Made by a program: the position numbers and the translations under genes. The notes below the pieces were generated by a model. The model was not told where the DNA came from, ran no database searches, and saw only the letters and a list, made by a program, of their open reading frames with translations. A stretch of 64,000 nucleotides of DNA from QAND01 sp003150225 (GTDB taxonomy: Bacteria > Bacillota > Clostridia > Christensenellales > QAND01): contig NZ_CP076563.1 of the NCBI RefSeq assembly GCF_044357945.1, positions 558,001-622,000 of the forward strand, read 5' to 3'. Shown piece by piece: positions 51,074 to 58,978 of the stretch; the stretch's first letter is position 1, and each line of letters opens with the position of its first letter.

Positions 51074-51874
51074 TCATACCCTCCGGCCCAAATATAGATC
51101 CACGGTATCATAGATAGTAATGCTTTTGCCAAAAGCCTCGATGGCCTCCCGGATCTCCCGCAAAAGGCCAGTCCGTGCGTCCGCCTCCATGGAGCGGTGG
51201 TCGGAATAGGTGTTCAAAAGGGCGAGATAGGATGCCCCGTCCATCACCCGCGTTCTATGGTATAGCCGGTATTGGACCTCTGCAAACCCGTATTCCTCCA
51301 GTAAATCCCTGTATCGGCTGCAATCCGGCTCGGCAAACTCGCGGGGTGCCGCTGTTCCAGGCCGATAGCGCCGGTAAGCCCGTTGGATTTCCCGATGCAA
51401 GGGGTCCTCTGCCCGGCCCACAAAGGGATGATTCCAAAACAGCGCGATGGTTCCGCCTGGCCGCAGCAGACGATAGGCTTTGGGAAACCCCACCTCCGGC
51501 GGAACCCAATGAAACGCTGTGGCGGAATACAGCAAGTCATAGGTTTCCTGGGTATCAAAATCCTCAAAGGATACGCATTCCGCCTGAAAACCAGGCATGC
51601 CGGAAAATCGTTTTTGGCAATATGCTATCATACGATCCCCCAAATCCAGTCCGGTCACACGGCATCCTGTGGCTAGAATAGGCCCGGTAGCCTGGCCGGT
51701 GCCAATTCCCACCTCAAGGGCAGACCGCTCCCCTTCCAGGCCAGCGTATGCGATTAGATCGGAAAAAAGCGCCCCGGGATAATCCGGCCGGCTTCTGTGG
51801 TAGTTTTCCGGATCCTCATCAAATTTCATCCGCAGCTCTTCAGCCTCCTGATGGCCTTCTATCCCGCTTTTCAC
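51074..51874 (-). CDS. Class I SAM-dependent methyltransferase
   Basis: 266 residues, GTG start after GGGAGAGG. SAM motif ALEVGIGTGQATGPI (about 52), acidic loop VTGLDLGDRM, and YSATAFHWVPPEVGF, typical of the trans-aconitate/ubiquinone-type methyltransferases. Substrate unknown. Flanked by MFS genes. Confidence 0.88.
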   Translation of the reverse strand: MKSGIEGHQEAEELRMKFDEDPENYHRSRPDYPGALFSDLIAYAGLEGERSALEVGIGTGQATGPILATGCRVTGLDLGDRMIAYCQKRFSGMPGFQAECVSFEDFDTQETYDLLYSATAFHWVPPEVGFPKAYRLLRPGGTIALFWNHPFVGRAEDPLHREIQRAYRRYRPGTAAPREFAEPDCSRYRDLLEEYGFAEVQYRLYHRTRVMDGASYLALLNTYSDHRSMEADARTGLLREIREAIEAFGKSITIYDTVDLYLGRRV

Positions 51875-51920
51875 TTTCCTCTCCCTCTTCCTCTATTAGG
51901 ATGCTTTTTCATCTTACCAC

Positions 51921-51957
51921 AAAAAGACGGGCCGTGGGACTTGCCCCACGGCCCGTA
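51921..51957 (-). terminator. Terminator after MFS permease 3
   Basis: ACGGGCCGTGGG/CCCACGGCCCGT stem then CTTTTT on the minus strand. Confidence 0.85.
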
Positions 51958-51984
51958 GTGAATCCACCCTGCCCCGCTGCTTTT

Positions 51985-53175
51985 CTAAGCCGTTTTGCGG
52001 AGCCTCTTCCCCAGGACTTGGAACAGGATAAACAGGCCCACGGCACAGATGCCCACGGTACCCACCACAAGATACCCGGTACGTACACCGGCGGCGTCCC
52101 GCAGGATGCCGCACACGTTGTTGGCAATGATTCCCGCCACCCCCATAATGGCACCGTTAACGGTGACCACCGTGGAAGACAGCCCTTCCGGTGCCTTGGA
52201 GTGGATGTAGTTGATGACGGTGGAAATCATAAAAGCAAAGGCAACGCCGCTGGACAACATCAGGGCGATGACCACCCAAATACTATGGGCGGTGGACAGC
52301 AAAAAGGCCTCACAGGCATAATATCCAAATACCAGGCAAATCAAAACGCTGGGCTTTACCCGTTTCTGAACCTTGGGCACCAATAGGAAGCAAAAGAACT
52401 CCGCCCCAGCCTTGATGCCGGCCAATAGCCCCACCATGGACTTATCCCCCATAATATCGCCTACCAGGTATTGCAGCTGAATGCCAGAACCGCTGAAAGG
52501 CATCAGCATAAAAATAGCGCAGGCGAAATAGGTCATCAGGTCGTAGCTGTGGAACAGACGCCCCAGTTGCAATTTTTCCCCCTTGGCTTTTGAGGGAGCT
52601 GTTTTCCCCACCGCGGGGCCGGGATCCCCAATCCGGCTGGCTAGAAACAGAATGGGAATCAAAAACAGCGGCATCAACCAGAACACCGCGCCGGTGCCCA
52701 GCAAGGCCGCCAAAGGAGTGGATAGCGCCGCCATGGCGGCGTATCCCAAAGAACCGTATTTTCTGGTGTTGGAATAGTTAAAGGAAGGCTCGCTGTCCTG
52801 GATCTTCATCAGCCAGCTATCCATCAGGGATTCATGGGATGCCCGGAAGAAGGTGCCGGATAGCAGCAGAACCACCGTAAGGGGAAGGGTCCCCAGCTTT
52901 ACGCCCACCGAAAGGGGGACAAAAAACCAAACGATGGACGCGCCGGTCAACGCGATACAAAAGGTTTTCCGTACGCCGATCTTATCTGCCAGCATGCCAA
53001 ACAGCGGAGGCGTCAACATGGAAACCACGGAGATCCCGCTCATGGCGGCGCCCACAGCGGTGCCGTCCATTCCCGTCTCCCCCAGGATCACCGCGATAAA
53101 CGAAAGGGAAACCATCCCCGCGTAGAACAGCAGTTCCTGGACGTTGATCAGCAGCAGCTTTTTCTTAAATTCCAT
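51985..53175 (-). CDS. MFS permease 3
   Basis: 396 residues, 12 membrane helices. (M)EFKKKLLLINVQELLFYAGMV, FGMLADKIGVRKTF, DSWLMKIQDSEPSFNYSNTRKYGSLGYA. ATG at 53175 follows AAAGGGG; a GTG directly before it is possible. A palindrome (53277-53295) stands upstream. Confidence 0.87.
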   Translation of the reverse strand: MEFKKKLLLINVQELLFYAGMVSLSFIAVILGETGMDGTAVGAAMSGISVVSMLTPPLFGMLADKIGVRKTFCIALTGASIVWFFVPLSVGVKLGTLPLTVVLLLSGTFFRASHESLMDSWLMKIQDSEPSFNYSNTRKYGSLGYAAMAALSTPLAALLGTGAVFWLMPLFLIPILFLASRIGDPGPAVGKTAPSKAKGEKLQLGRLFHSYDLMTYFACAIFMLMPFSGSGIQLQYLVGDIMGDKSMVGLLAGIKAGAEFFCFLLVPKVQKRVKPSVLICLVFGYYACEAFLLSTAHSIWVVIALMLSSGVAFAFMISTVINYIHSKAPEGLSSTVVTVNGAIMGVAGIIANNVCGILRDAAGVRTGYLVVGTVGICAVGLFILFQVLGKRLRKTA

Positions 53176-53276
53176 CACAACAACCCCTTTAAAATGATTT
53201 AACGCCGGAGAACTGCGGCGCCCACAGATTGCAGTTCGGTGGAATCGTTCCCTAATATTCAGATAAAATCCCCTCT

Positions 53277-53295
53277 GGATAATCCAAGATTATCC
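53277..53295. promoter_or_regulatory. 19-bp palindrome before MFS permease 3
   Basis: GGATAATCCAAGATTATCC is a perfect inverted repeat with a 3-bp centre, enclosed by CCCTCT (53271-53276) and AGAGGG (53303-53308). It may be an operator for a local regulator, or a hairpin terminator (T6 follows on the plus strand) of an unknown transcript. Confidence 0.5.
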
Positions 53296-53327
53296 TTTTT
53301 TCAGAGGGTTGACAATAGGCAAATATA

Positions 53328-53357
53328 GGAAACGGAGGGGAAATCCCCTCCGTTTCA
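53328..53357 (-). terminator. Hairpin after the CBM9-like gene
   Basis: GAAACGGAGGGGA/TCCCCTCCGTTTC; the T-tract on the minus strand is poor (CTATATTTG). Confidence 0.6.
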
Positions 53358-53374
53358 ATTTCAGAATCCTGTAA

Positions 53375-53989
53375 CTACTCTAAAATCAAATCCCCAAAGC
53401 CCGAACGCTCGTGGAAGCCGGGCGTGGGGTTCCAGGTCCCTGCGTGGCGCAGGTCGCCCTGGGCGCACACCGTAAAGAAATTCCCCTTGATCCTGCTGCC
53501 AGAGCCCAAGCCGGTACAGCCGTATACCTGGTTCAAGATGGCAAATGGAATCTCATAGGTCAGCTCCCAATACTCCCCATTGTAATCCGCAGGATCCGCC
53601 ACCGTGCTTTGGATATGGAACTCCTCCGGCAGGATATGCCACAAACGCCCCCGGGGCTTGATGTACCCAAAGCCCAGGAGCAGTGCCCCCAAGACGTTGG
53701 TTTCAAAATTCATGTAGTCCTCCCGAACATCGGGATAGGGGTTCAAGAAAAACTCCACGCAGCTGTTCTCCGATACGGGATCGTTGTAATTCCGCAGGGT
53801 ACCCAGGATAGCGGGCTCCTCGGCATGGAATTTTACATAAAACCGTTCCCCATCATGGCACACCTTGGCATAGGCCTTGGGATAATATTCCTTCTCATTG
53901 GGGGAATAGTTGGTAATATCCGCCTGGGGGATATCCTCCCAGGGGACGTTCGCTCCAGCGGGAATCTTTTTGATAACATAGGTATTCAC
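53375..53989 (-). CDS. CBM9-like carbohydrate-binding protein, cytosolic-looking
   Basis: 204 residues from GTG at 53989, 8 nt below AAGGGAG. It has the CBM9 beta-sandwich pattern (YYPKAYAKVCHDGERFYVKFHAEEP, ENSCVEFFLNPYPD, EYWELTYEIPFAIL). CBM9 usually binds sugars outside the cell, but no signal peptide is seen. Shares a transcript with the MscS gene, 50 bp upstream. Confidence 0.82.
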   Translation of the reverse strand: MNTYVIKKIPAGANVPWEDIPQADITNYSPNEKEYYPKAYAKVCHDGERFYVKFHAEEPAILGTLRNYNDPVSENSCVEFFLNPYPDVREDYMNFETNVLGALLLGFGYIKPRGRLWHILPEEFHIQSTVADPADYNGEYWELTYEIPFAILNQVYGCTGLGSGSRIKGNFFTVCAQGDLRHAGTWNPTPGFHERSGFGDLILE

Positions 53990-54039
53990 AAGCTCCACTC
54001 CCTTACGGTTTCATTCCGATTTTCACTGCCCTTATCCTA

Positions 54040-54918
54040 TCACATTTTGGAGGAATCTTCCACAGGCTCCTGGGATACCACCACATACTGCCGGGGCAAC
54101 TGGATACCCGCCCGGTCAAAGGCCAGTTTCACATCCCGGCGGATCTCACAAAGAGCAGTATAGCCCAAGGCTGGGCTTTCCGTCCAAATGGAGGCCCGAA
54201 GCTTCAGGGCGTTTCCATCGATATCCACCAGCCGGACCGGCACCTTGGGCTTGCCCTCGGCCAGTTCTTCCTCCGTCCGCTGATCCAGACAGAGGGGATG
54301 GCGCTCCGCGATGTCCCTTACGGTTTCCATGGCCAGCAGCAAATCGGATTGGCCCGATATGGCAATGTCAAAGAAGTTGCAGAATCGGTCCCCCACCACA
54401 TCGGTGTTCTCGATGACCATCTTATCCAAAACGCTGTTGGGCACTACGATCAGGGAATTGTCAAAGGTTCTGAATTTGCTGTACAGGATGGTCACGCTCT
54501 CGGCAATGGCCGTTACCCCAATATCCCGCAGCTTCACCCGATCCCCTTCCGCAAAGGGCTTCGCGGTGGAGATCAAAAGCCCGCTGACGAAGTTGCTGAG
54601 GCTCTGCTGGGACGCAAGGCCAATAAAGACCGCCACCACGCCGGACCCGGCCAAAAGGGAGGTCAGGAATCCCCTAAGGGGCTTGATCTGGTATAGGATG
54701 CCCAGAAGGGCAAAGAGGATGATCAGCGTCCGAACGATGGACTGCAAAAAACGCAGGTTGGTGCGGCGGGATCCCATACGCTTTTGAATCCCCCGGAAAA
54801 TCCGCCGGCTGATCCATAGACAGATCACCGCCAAGAGGGCGATGAGCAGGGTGTCGATCAATGCTTGCAGGGCGCCGCCCTCAAACCACCCATTGAGGGA
54901 TTCCCAAAACTGTTCCAT
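54040..54918 (-). CDS. Small-conductance mechanosensitive channel, MscS family
   Basis: 292 residues, ATG at 54918 after GGAG. Three membrane helices (about 18-40, 62-84, 87-112), the pore helix AGSGVVAVFIGLASQQSLSNFVSGLLI and the cytosolic beta domain EGDRVKLRDIGVTAI...LIVVPNSVL. It releases solutes on osmotic downshock. Confidence 0.93.
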   Translation of the reverse strand: MEQFWESLNGWFEGGALQALIDTLLIALLAVICLWISRRIFRGIQKRMGSRRTNLRFLQSIVRTLIILFALLGILYQIKPLRGFLTSLLAGSGVVAVFIGLASQQSLSNFVSGLLISTAKPFAEGDRVKLRDIGVTAIAESVTILYSKFRTFDNSLIVVPNSVLDKMVIENTDVVGDRFCNFFDIAISGQSDLLLAMETVRDIAERHPLCLDQRTEEELAEGKPKVPVRLVDIDGNALKLRASIWTESPALGYTALCEIRRDVKLAFDRAGIQLPRQYVVVSQEPVEDSSKM

Positions 54919-55093
54919 TTGTTTCACTCCATCAAAAAATGCCTCTGCCATAGTAGAGAGTATGCCAGTATAGTAACATGATTCCCCAAAAAAGGGAAAG
55001 GACCATGTCCACCATACACGGTCCTCGCATGCCCCTTACAACGGAATATAATATACGCAGATGCATATATCCAATCTCAGTACCGCGCCGAAC

Positions 55094-55252
55094 AAAAAAG
55101 GCTTTACGATGTGTAAAGCCAATAAACCCCTACTTGGGTTTCTCGCACTCTTTTCCACACCGGGAGGCATAGGTGTTTCCCCCTATACCCTAACGACTTT
55201 TGGCCATAAACGCGAGGTTCTTAGGCGTTCAGTTCAGAGCAGTATTTAATTT
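55094..55252 (-). ncRNA. Candidate small RNA of about 160 nt
   Basis: A promoter (TTGACA 55283-55288, 18 bp, TATGAT 55259-55264) and a terminator (GGCTTTAC/GTAAAGCC with T6, 55094-55120) bound a stretch with no good reading frame. Within it are stems AGAGCA/TGCTCT, AACGC/GCGTT, GGTATAGG/CCTATGCC and AAACCC/GGGTTT. It does not fit 6S, tmRNA or SRP RNA by eye: no long closing stem and no SRP GGAAGC core. Unknown class. Confidence 0.6.
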
Positions 55253-55258
55253 GCTCTT

Positions 55259-55288
55259 ATCATAGCATCCCCCTCGGTTTTTTGTCAA
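55259..55288 (-). promoter_or_regulatory. Promoter of the candidate small RNA
   Basis: TTGACA and TATGAT with 18 bp spacing, minus strand. Confidence 0.7.
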
Positions 55289-55319
55289 CCAATCCCACGA
55301 TATTTTCAGCAATCGATTT

Positions 55320-55899
55320 AATCAATACAAAAATTATCTAATTTTTGTATTTCCTTATCGCATAGGGCTTTTGCCCCATTGGATTATTTCAATGACGGAG
55401 ATCCGTGTCCTCTTTCCAAATACCAGTCCTTGCTCAGAGATGCCGTCCTAATCAGCCCATGGCTTCTGAAAATCCCCAAGAAAATGCCGTCCATTTTAGA
55501 ACCCAATATCAAGCGGTTCCGGTCTCTACAAAATAGACAGCAATGTAATATCATCGGCCGTATGAATGATCTGCCGAAACAGCACTGCACCTATCAGATA
55601 TAAAAAAGAGCGTCCCACAGCATCCCGCCCGTGTTCGCAAAACGGCTGAACCAAACCATTGTGGAGTTTCTTTCATCCATACCCTAAAACGTCCATTTTA
55701 GCTTTTCACGAGGCGATTCCCCTGGATCGAAGTTTCTTCTCTCCGTGAAAACCTCAGACGCATCCATCACAATTCCAACTTCCTGCATCCCGGTCAATCC
55801 GCTCAAAAGAGCGTCTTTCATCCCAGAACAATATAGAGTCCCTCCATATTCTGGCATAGAGAATCCGACACGCGTAAGCCCCAGCCTATTCCGTTCAAA
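55320..55899 (-). pseudogene. Possible decayed coding region
   Basis: The minus strand holds short reading frames with protein-like composition but no start: 71 codons open from 55899 to the stop at 55684 (GLTRVGFSMPEYGGTLYCSG... DASEVFTERRNFD), then a short run MDERNSTMVWFSRFANTGG, then HTADDITLLSIL, which recalls the DDITLL end of PP2C/SpoIIE-type phosphatases. Broken pieces in changing frames suggest gene decay. I cannot name the parent gene. Confidence 0.3.
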
Positions 55900-55903
55900 T
55901 TAG

Positions 55904-55930
55904 AAAAAGAGGCCCGCATAAGCGGGCCTC
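55904..55930 (-). terminator. Terminator after rnpB
   Basis: GAGGCCCGC/GCGGGCCTC stem then TTTTTC on the minus strand. Confidence 0.85.
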
Positions 55931-55936
55931 CATGAA

Positions 55937-56270
55937 GCGAGCAAGCCTATAAGCCGAGTTCTGTCGTGAATGACCATCTATCTAGGCCCTGCGTCACCGC
56001 GGGGCTCAAGCAGTTACCCGGAGCGTGACGGGCCGCCACAATTGCTCCCTATCAACCTTGCACCGGATGGGGTTTACATAGCGGACAAGTCGCCAGGCCG
56101 CTGGTGAGCTCTTACCTCACCTTTCCACCCTTGCGTCCCAAACGGGATTCGCGGTATCTCTCTGTTGCACTTTCCTTGAAGTCGCCTTCACCGGACGTTA
56201 TCCGGCATCCTGCCCTATGGTGCTCGGACTTTCCTCGAGCAAACGCTCGCGGTCATTCAGCCTACTCGCG
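55937..56270 (-). ncRNA. rnpB: RNase P RNA, class A
   Basis: The minus strand has the universally conserved GAGGAAAGTCCGAGC near the 5' end, GGTGAAACC-type P-loop region, GACTTGTCCGC, and the 3' end with AACTCGGCTTATAGGCTTGCTC. The first and last ten bases (GCGAGTAGGC / GCTTGCTCGC) form P1. It is the catalytic RNA that matures tRNA 5' ends. The 5' end lies 6 bp below the zinc-ribbon gene, so its promoter is inside that gene or it is cotranscribed. Confidence 0.93.
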
Positions 56271-56276
56271 TCATAC

Positions 56277-56996
56277 CTATTCCATGAAGAGAATCCTGCC
56301 GCAGCTCTCGCACTCGATGATCCCCTCCCCCTCCTTGATCTTCCGAAGGGTCAAGCTGGGAATGGTCATATTGCAGCCGCTGCATCGATCCTCGTTGACC
56401 TTGGCCAACGGGTTCAGCCGGTTTTTCTTGATCTTCTTATACTCCGCCAAAAGCGCGGGATCGGTGATAAATTTCTCCTTTTCCGCCACAGCAGCCTGCA
56501 GGGCGTTAAGCTCTCCCTTGGCCTCGTCCAGTTCCTTGTCATGGAGGGCCTTGAGCGCGTCAAAATCGGTCTTGGCCTTCTGCATCTTCACATAGGCGTC
56601 CTTTAGGACCCCTTCCGCCCCATAGGCCAGCTTGCTGATGTCATTGAGCTCCTTATTCAGCCCGTTTAACTGTTTGCTGAGGGCGTCCATTTCCCTGGAA
56701 ATCCGGCGAAGTTCCTCCAGATCCTCATCGTCCCCCAGGTCGGTGAGGTCCTGATCCAGCATGGCAAATTCCTCCATGGCCTTCCGAATATCCTCTTGAA
56801 TAGAGGCGGCATTCCGCTGCCCCTTTAAGAGATCCTCCTCCAGCTGCTTTATCTTTTTCTGCTGCTCCAGCAGATAATTCCGCATGGCCAAAAGCTTCTT
56901 CCGGGTCTGGGACTCCCGAAGCTTCCGTTCAAAGCGGCTCAGATTGATGTCGGCTGCCTGGTATTCCCATAGCGCCTGATAAATTTCATTACCCAT
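56277..56996 (-). CDS. Coiled-coil protein with C-terminal zinc ribbon (C4-type)
   Basis: 239 residues. A long coiled coil (about 15-190) ends in a zinc ribbon with CSGC and CESC (about 205-233). This matches the zf-RING_7/DUF164 family found beside nif3 and rnpB in many Firmicutes; a nucleic-acid role is suspected but not known. ATG (second Met) at 56996 has GGGAGG 8 nt upstream. Confidence 0.85.
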   Translation of the reverse strand: MGNEIYQALWEYQAADINLSRFERKLRESQTRKKLLAMRNYLLEQQKKIKQLEEDLLKGQRNAASIQEDIRKAMEEFAMLDQDLTDLGDDEDLEELRRISREMDALSKQLNGLNKELNDISKLAYGAEGVLKDAYVKMQKAKTDFDALKALHDKELDEAKGELNALQAAVAEKEKFITDPALLAEYKKIKKNRLNPLAKVNEDRCSGCNMTIPSLTLRKIKEGEGIIECESCGRILFME

Positions 56997-57040
56997 TCGC
57001 ATCGCCTCCCAATATAGAAAGGAGCCTCCATAGGCTTTGC

Positions 57041-57820
57041 CTATACCGCTCCAGAATAAACATCTTTACTCACCTTAGAAATGTGTATTCGCACATTATA
57101 TTGTAGCCTACCCAGCTCATTTTGTAAACGGCTGGCCATGGAATCCATAAACCATTTCTCGGTATCAAAGTGCCCCGCCTCCAGGATGGACAGGCCCATT
57201 CGCCCAAAGGTCAGAGCAGAATCATAGCTGGCCTCTCCAGTGATAACGGCCTGAGCTCCCGCCGCCAAGGCCGACGGAAAGGCGGTGCGGCCGCTGCCAC
57301 AGGCCACCGCCAGCCGGCGGATGATCCCCTCCGGCTCTCCCGCATATTTGACGCAGGTGGCGTCCAACCGCTCCTTGGTATGCTGGGCAAGGACGGACAG
57401 CGTCATAGGAGGGATATCCCCCACCAGCCCGTATCCGTCTTCCATAAGCACCTGTGGATCCCGAAGGCCCATCCGGCAGGCCAGCTCCCAGCATAGCCCC
57501 CGGGGAGCCACGTCAAAGTTGGTATGCGCCGCGATGAGGGAAATTCCTCCTTCGATCAAACGCCGTAGGATGGCCCCATCCCCCTCCTGCTCCAGGATAT
57601 GCTTTGTGGGGGAAAATAACAGCGGATGATGGCTCACGATAACCTCCGCCCCCAGCCGGCGGGCCTCCTCCACCACGGAAAGGGTGGCGTCCAGAGCAAC
57701 CAACACGCTGGTCACCTCCCCCTCCCGATCCCCCAGGATCAGGCCGGGATTGTCAAAGTCCATGGCAAGAGCAAAGGGCGCGATGCCGTCCACAATCTCC
57801 ACCAGTTCAGATACCTTCAT
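57041..57820 (-). CDS. Nif3-like dinuclear metal protein
   Basis: 259 residues, metal motifs VSHHPLLF (about 80), AAHTNFD (about 115) and the conserved ILEAGHFDTEKW near the end, giving the His/Glu/Asp ligands. Family YqfO/NIF3, GTP cyclohydrolase 1 type 2-like, toroid hexamer. Function unclear. ATG at 57820 after GGAGG; overlaps trmK by 14 bp. Confidence 0.93.
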   Translation of the reverse strand: MKVSELVEIVDGIAPFALAMDFDNPGLILGDREGEVTSVLVALDATLSVVEEARRLGAEVIVSHHPLLFSPTKHILEQEGDGAILRRLIEGGISLIAAHTNFDVAPRGLCWELACRMGLRDPQVLMEDGYGLVGDIPPMTLSVLAQHTKERLDATCVKYAGEPEGIIRRLAVACGSGRTAFPSALAAGAQAVITGEASYDSALTFGRMGLSILEAGHFDTEKWFMDSMASRLQNELGRLQYNVRIHISKVSKDVYSGAV

Positions 57821-58493
57821 CTTCTGCCTCCTCCAAATAGTGCCGGATGGACCGAACCATCCCCTGTGAGAATCCATAGGCTTCCCCCCGGATCTCTCCC
57901 CTCTCCATGGTGTATAGGATACTCTCGTGAACCTTCAGTCGATGCCGGGCGTAGCTTGCCAAAAGCGACGGTCTTTTTTGAAGGTTTACCGGCCCCAGCT
58001 CCTGTTCCAGTGCCGAAAGACGGGGGCTCTCTCCCGCCTCCGCCCGGATTATGGCATAATGCCGTCCGTTTTCAAAACAAAGGGCCTCATCCCGAATCAC
58101 AAATCCGTGCTCCGCTAGATACCCCCGTACCAGCCCTATGCTGTTGTTGGGCTGCAGCACCAGATATTCCTTTGTTCGGGCCTGAGCCCAGGCGTTCTCC
58201 AACAACCGGACGATGAGTTTTCCCCCCATCCCGGCAATGACCACCCCTTGCGCTTCCCCAGCAGGCAACAACCCATCCCCCACCAGGAAATGGGCTTGGT
58301 CCTCATAGCCCTCTTCGCGAAACAACCGCCGGGCCTTGTTGAGGGACGGCTCGCTGATGTCGATCATCAAGGCTTTCTTACACAAGCCCTCTTTCAAGAA
58401 CCCAAGGCCAATCTGACCATGATCGCACCCCACATCGGCCAGCACATCGCAGGGGGATGCCAGTGCCAGCATACAAGCGATTCGCTCCGTCAT
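57807..58493 (-). CDS. trmK: tRNA (adenine22-N1)-methyltransferase TrmK
   Basis: 228 residues. SAM-binding motif DVGCDHGQIGLGF (about 20) and GMGGKLIVRLLE with the NPPY-like region, as in TrmK/YqfN. It methylates A22 of tRNA-Ser, Leu and Tyr. Start ATG at 58493: the ribosome site AGGAGGG (58524-58530) is separated from it by a perfect hairpin (58501-58520). The longer ATG at 58538 is the alternative. Confidence 0.88.
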   Translation of the reverse strand: MTERIACMLALASPCDVLADVGCDHGQIGLGFLKEGLCKKALMIDISEPSLNKARRLFREEGYEDQAHFLVGDGLLPAGEAQGVVIAGMGGKLIVRLLENAWAQARTKEYLVLQPNNSIGLVRGYLAEHGFVIRDEALCFENGRHYAIIRAEAGESPRLSALEQELGPVNLQKRPSLLASYARHRLKVHESILYTMERGEIRGEAYGFSQGMVRSIRHYLEEAEDEGI

Positions 58494-58500
58494 AATAAAA

Positions 58501-58520
58501 CCGGCGGACGCAGCCGCCGG
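58501..58520 (-). terminator. Hairpin between ribosome site and trmK start
   Basis: CCGGCGG/CCGCCGG stem around CTGCGT then TTTTATT. Looks like the terminator of the sigA group, but it sits inside the trmK initiation region. Confidence 0.6.
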
Positions 58521-58561
58521 TATCCCTCCTGTCCCCATCCGGTCATCTTTGATCTCTCGCC

Positions 58562-58939
58562 CTATTCCTTAAAATTCTTGTAGGCGTTATGCAGGTAATA
58601 ATACGGGACCGCCAGCAAAACCGCATTCACAAGAATCAAAGCGATATCATTTTTCACATGGAGGAAGGCAATCAGCTGTGGCACAAACAACAACACGCCT
58701 AGGATCACGGTCAAAAGGGATTTTTTCTTGGACAACAAGAGCCCAAGCAACCCCGCCAACACCTGAAAGGCTTGTCCACCATAGGTCAAAACTAGAATCC
58801 CCAGCGCCTTTTCAGGATCCAGGCCGGCAACGGTAACATCCCCCGCGCCAATCAAAAAATAAGTGGCGACAGCGGATCCCGCCCCCAGAAGGATCTGGAT
58901 CACGCTGGCAATCCGCAGGTGCTTTGTCCCGCTTCTCAT
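58562..58939 (-). CDS. Four-helix membrane protein
   Basis: 125 residues, four predicted membrane segments (ASVIQILLGAGSAVATYFLIG, ALGILVLTYGGQAFQVLAGLLGLLL, LLTVILGVLLFVPQLIAFL, IALILVNAVLLAVPYYYL). ATG follows AGGAGG. Not recognised; lies between sigA and trmK, where Bacillus has cccA. Confidence 0.8.
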   Translation of the reverse strand: MRSGTKHLRIASVIQILLGAGSAVATYFLIGAGDVTVAGLDPEKALGILVLTYGGQAFQVLAGLLGLLLSKKKSLLTVILGVLLFVPQLIAFLHVKNDIALILVNAVLLAVPYYYLHNAYKNFKE

Positions 58940-58978
58940 CCCACAATTCCTCCTGAATCAACCGTTAAATGATGCGCC

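Noticed and set aside
55061..55249. 62-residue plus-strand frame across the small RNA candidate
   Set aside because: No ribosome site, poor composition, and the promoter and terminator point to a minus-strand RNA.
55094..55252. 6S RNA as identity of the small RNA candidate
   Set aside because: The two ends do not form a long closing stem, and the 5' part makes a local hairpin, unlike 6S. Left open for a covariance-model test.
56104..56606. Open frames across rnpB and the zinc-ribbon gene
   Set aside because: They run through the RNase P RNA and opposite a coiled-coil gene; no independent support.
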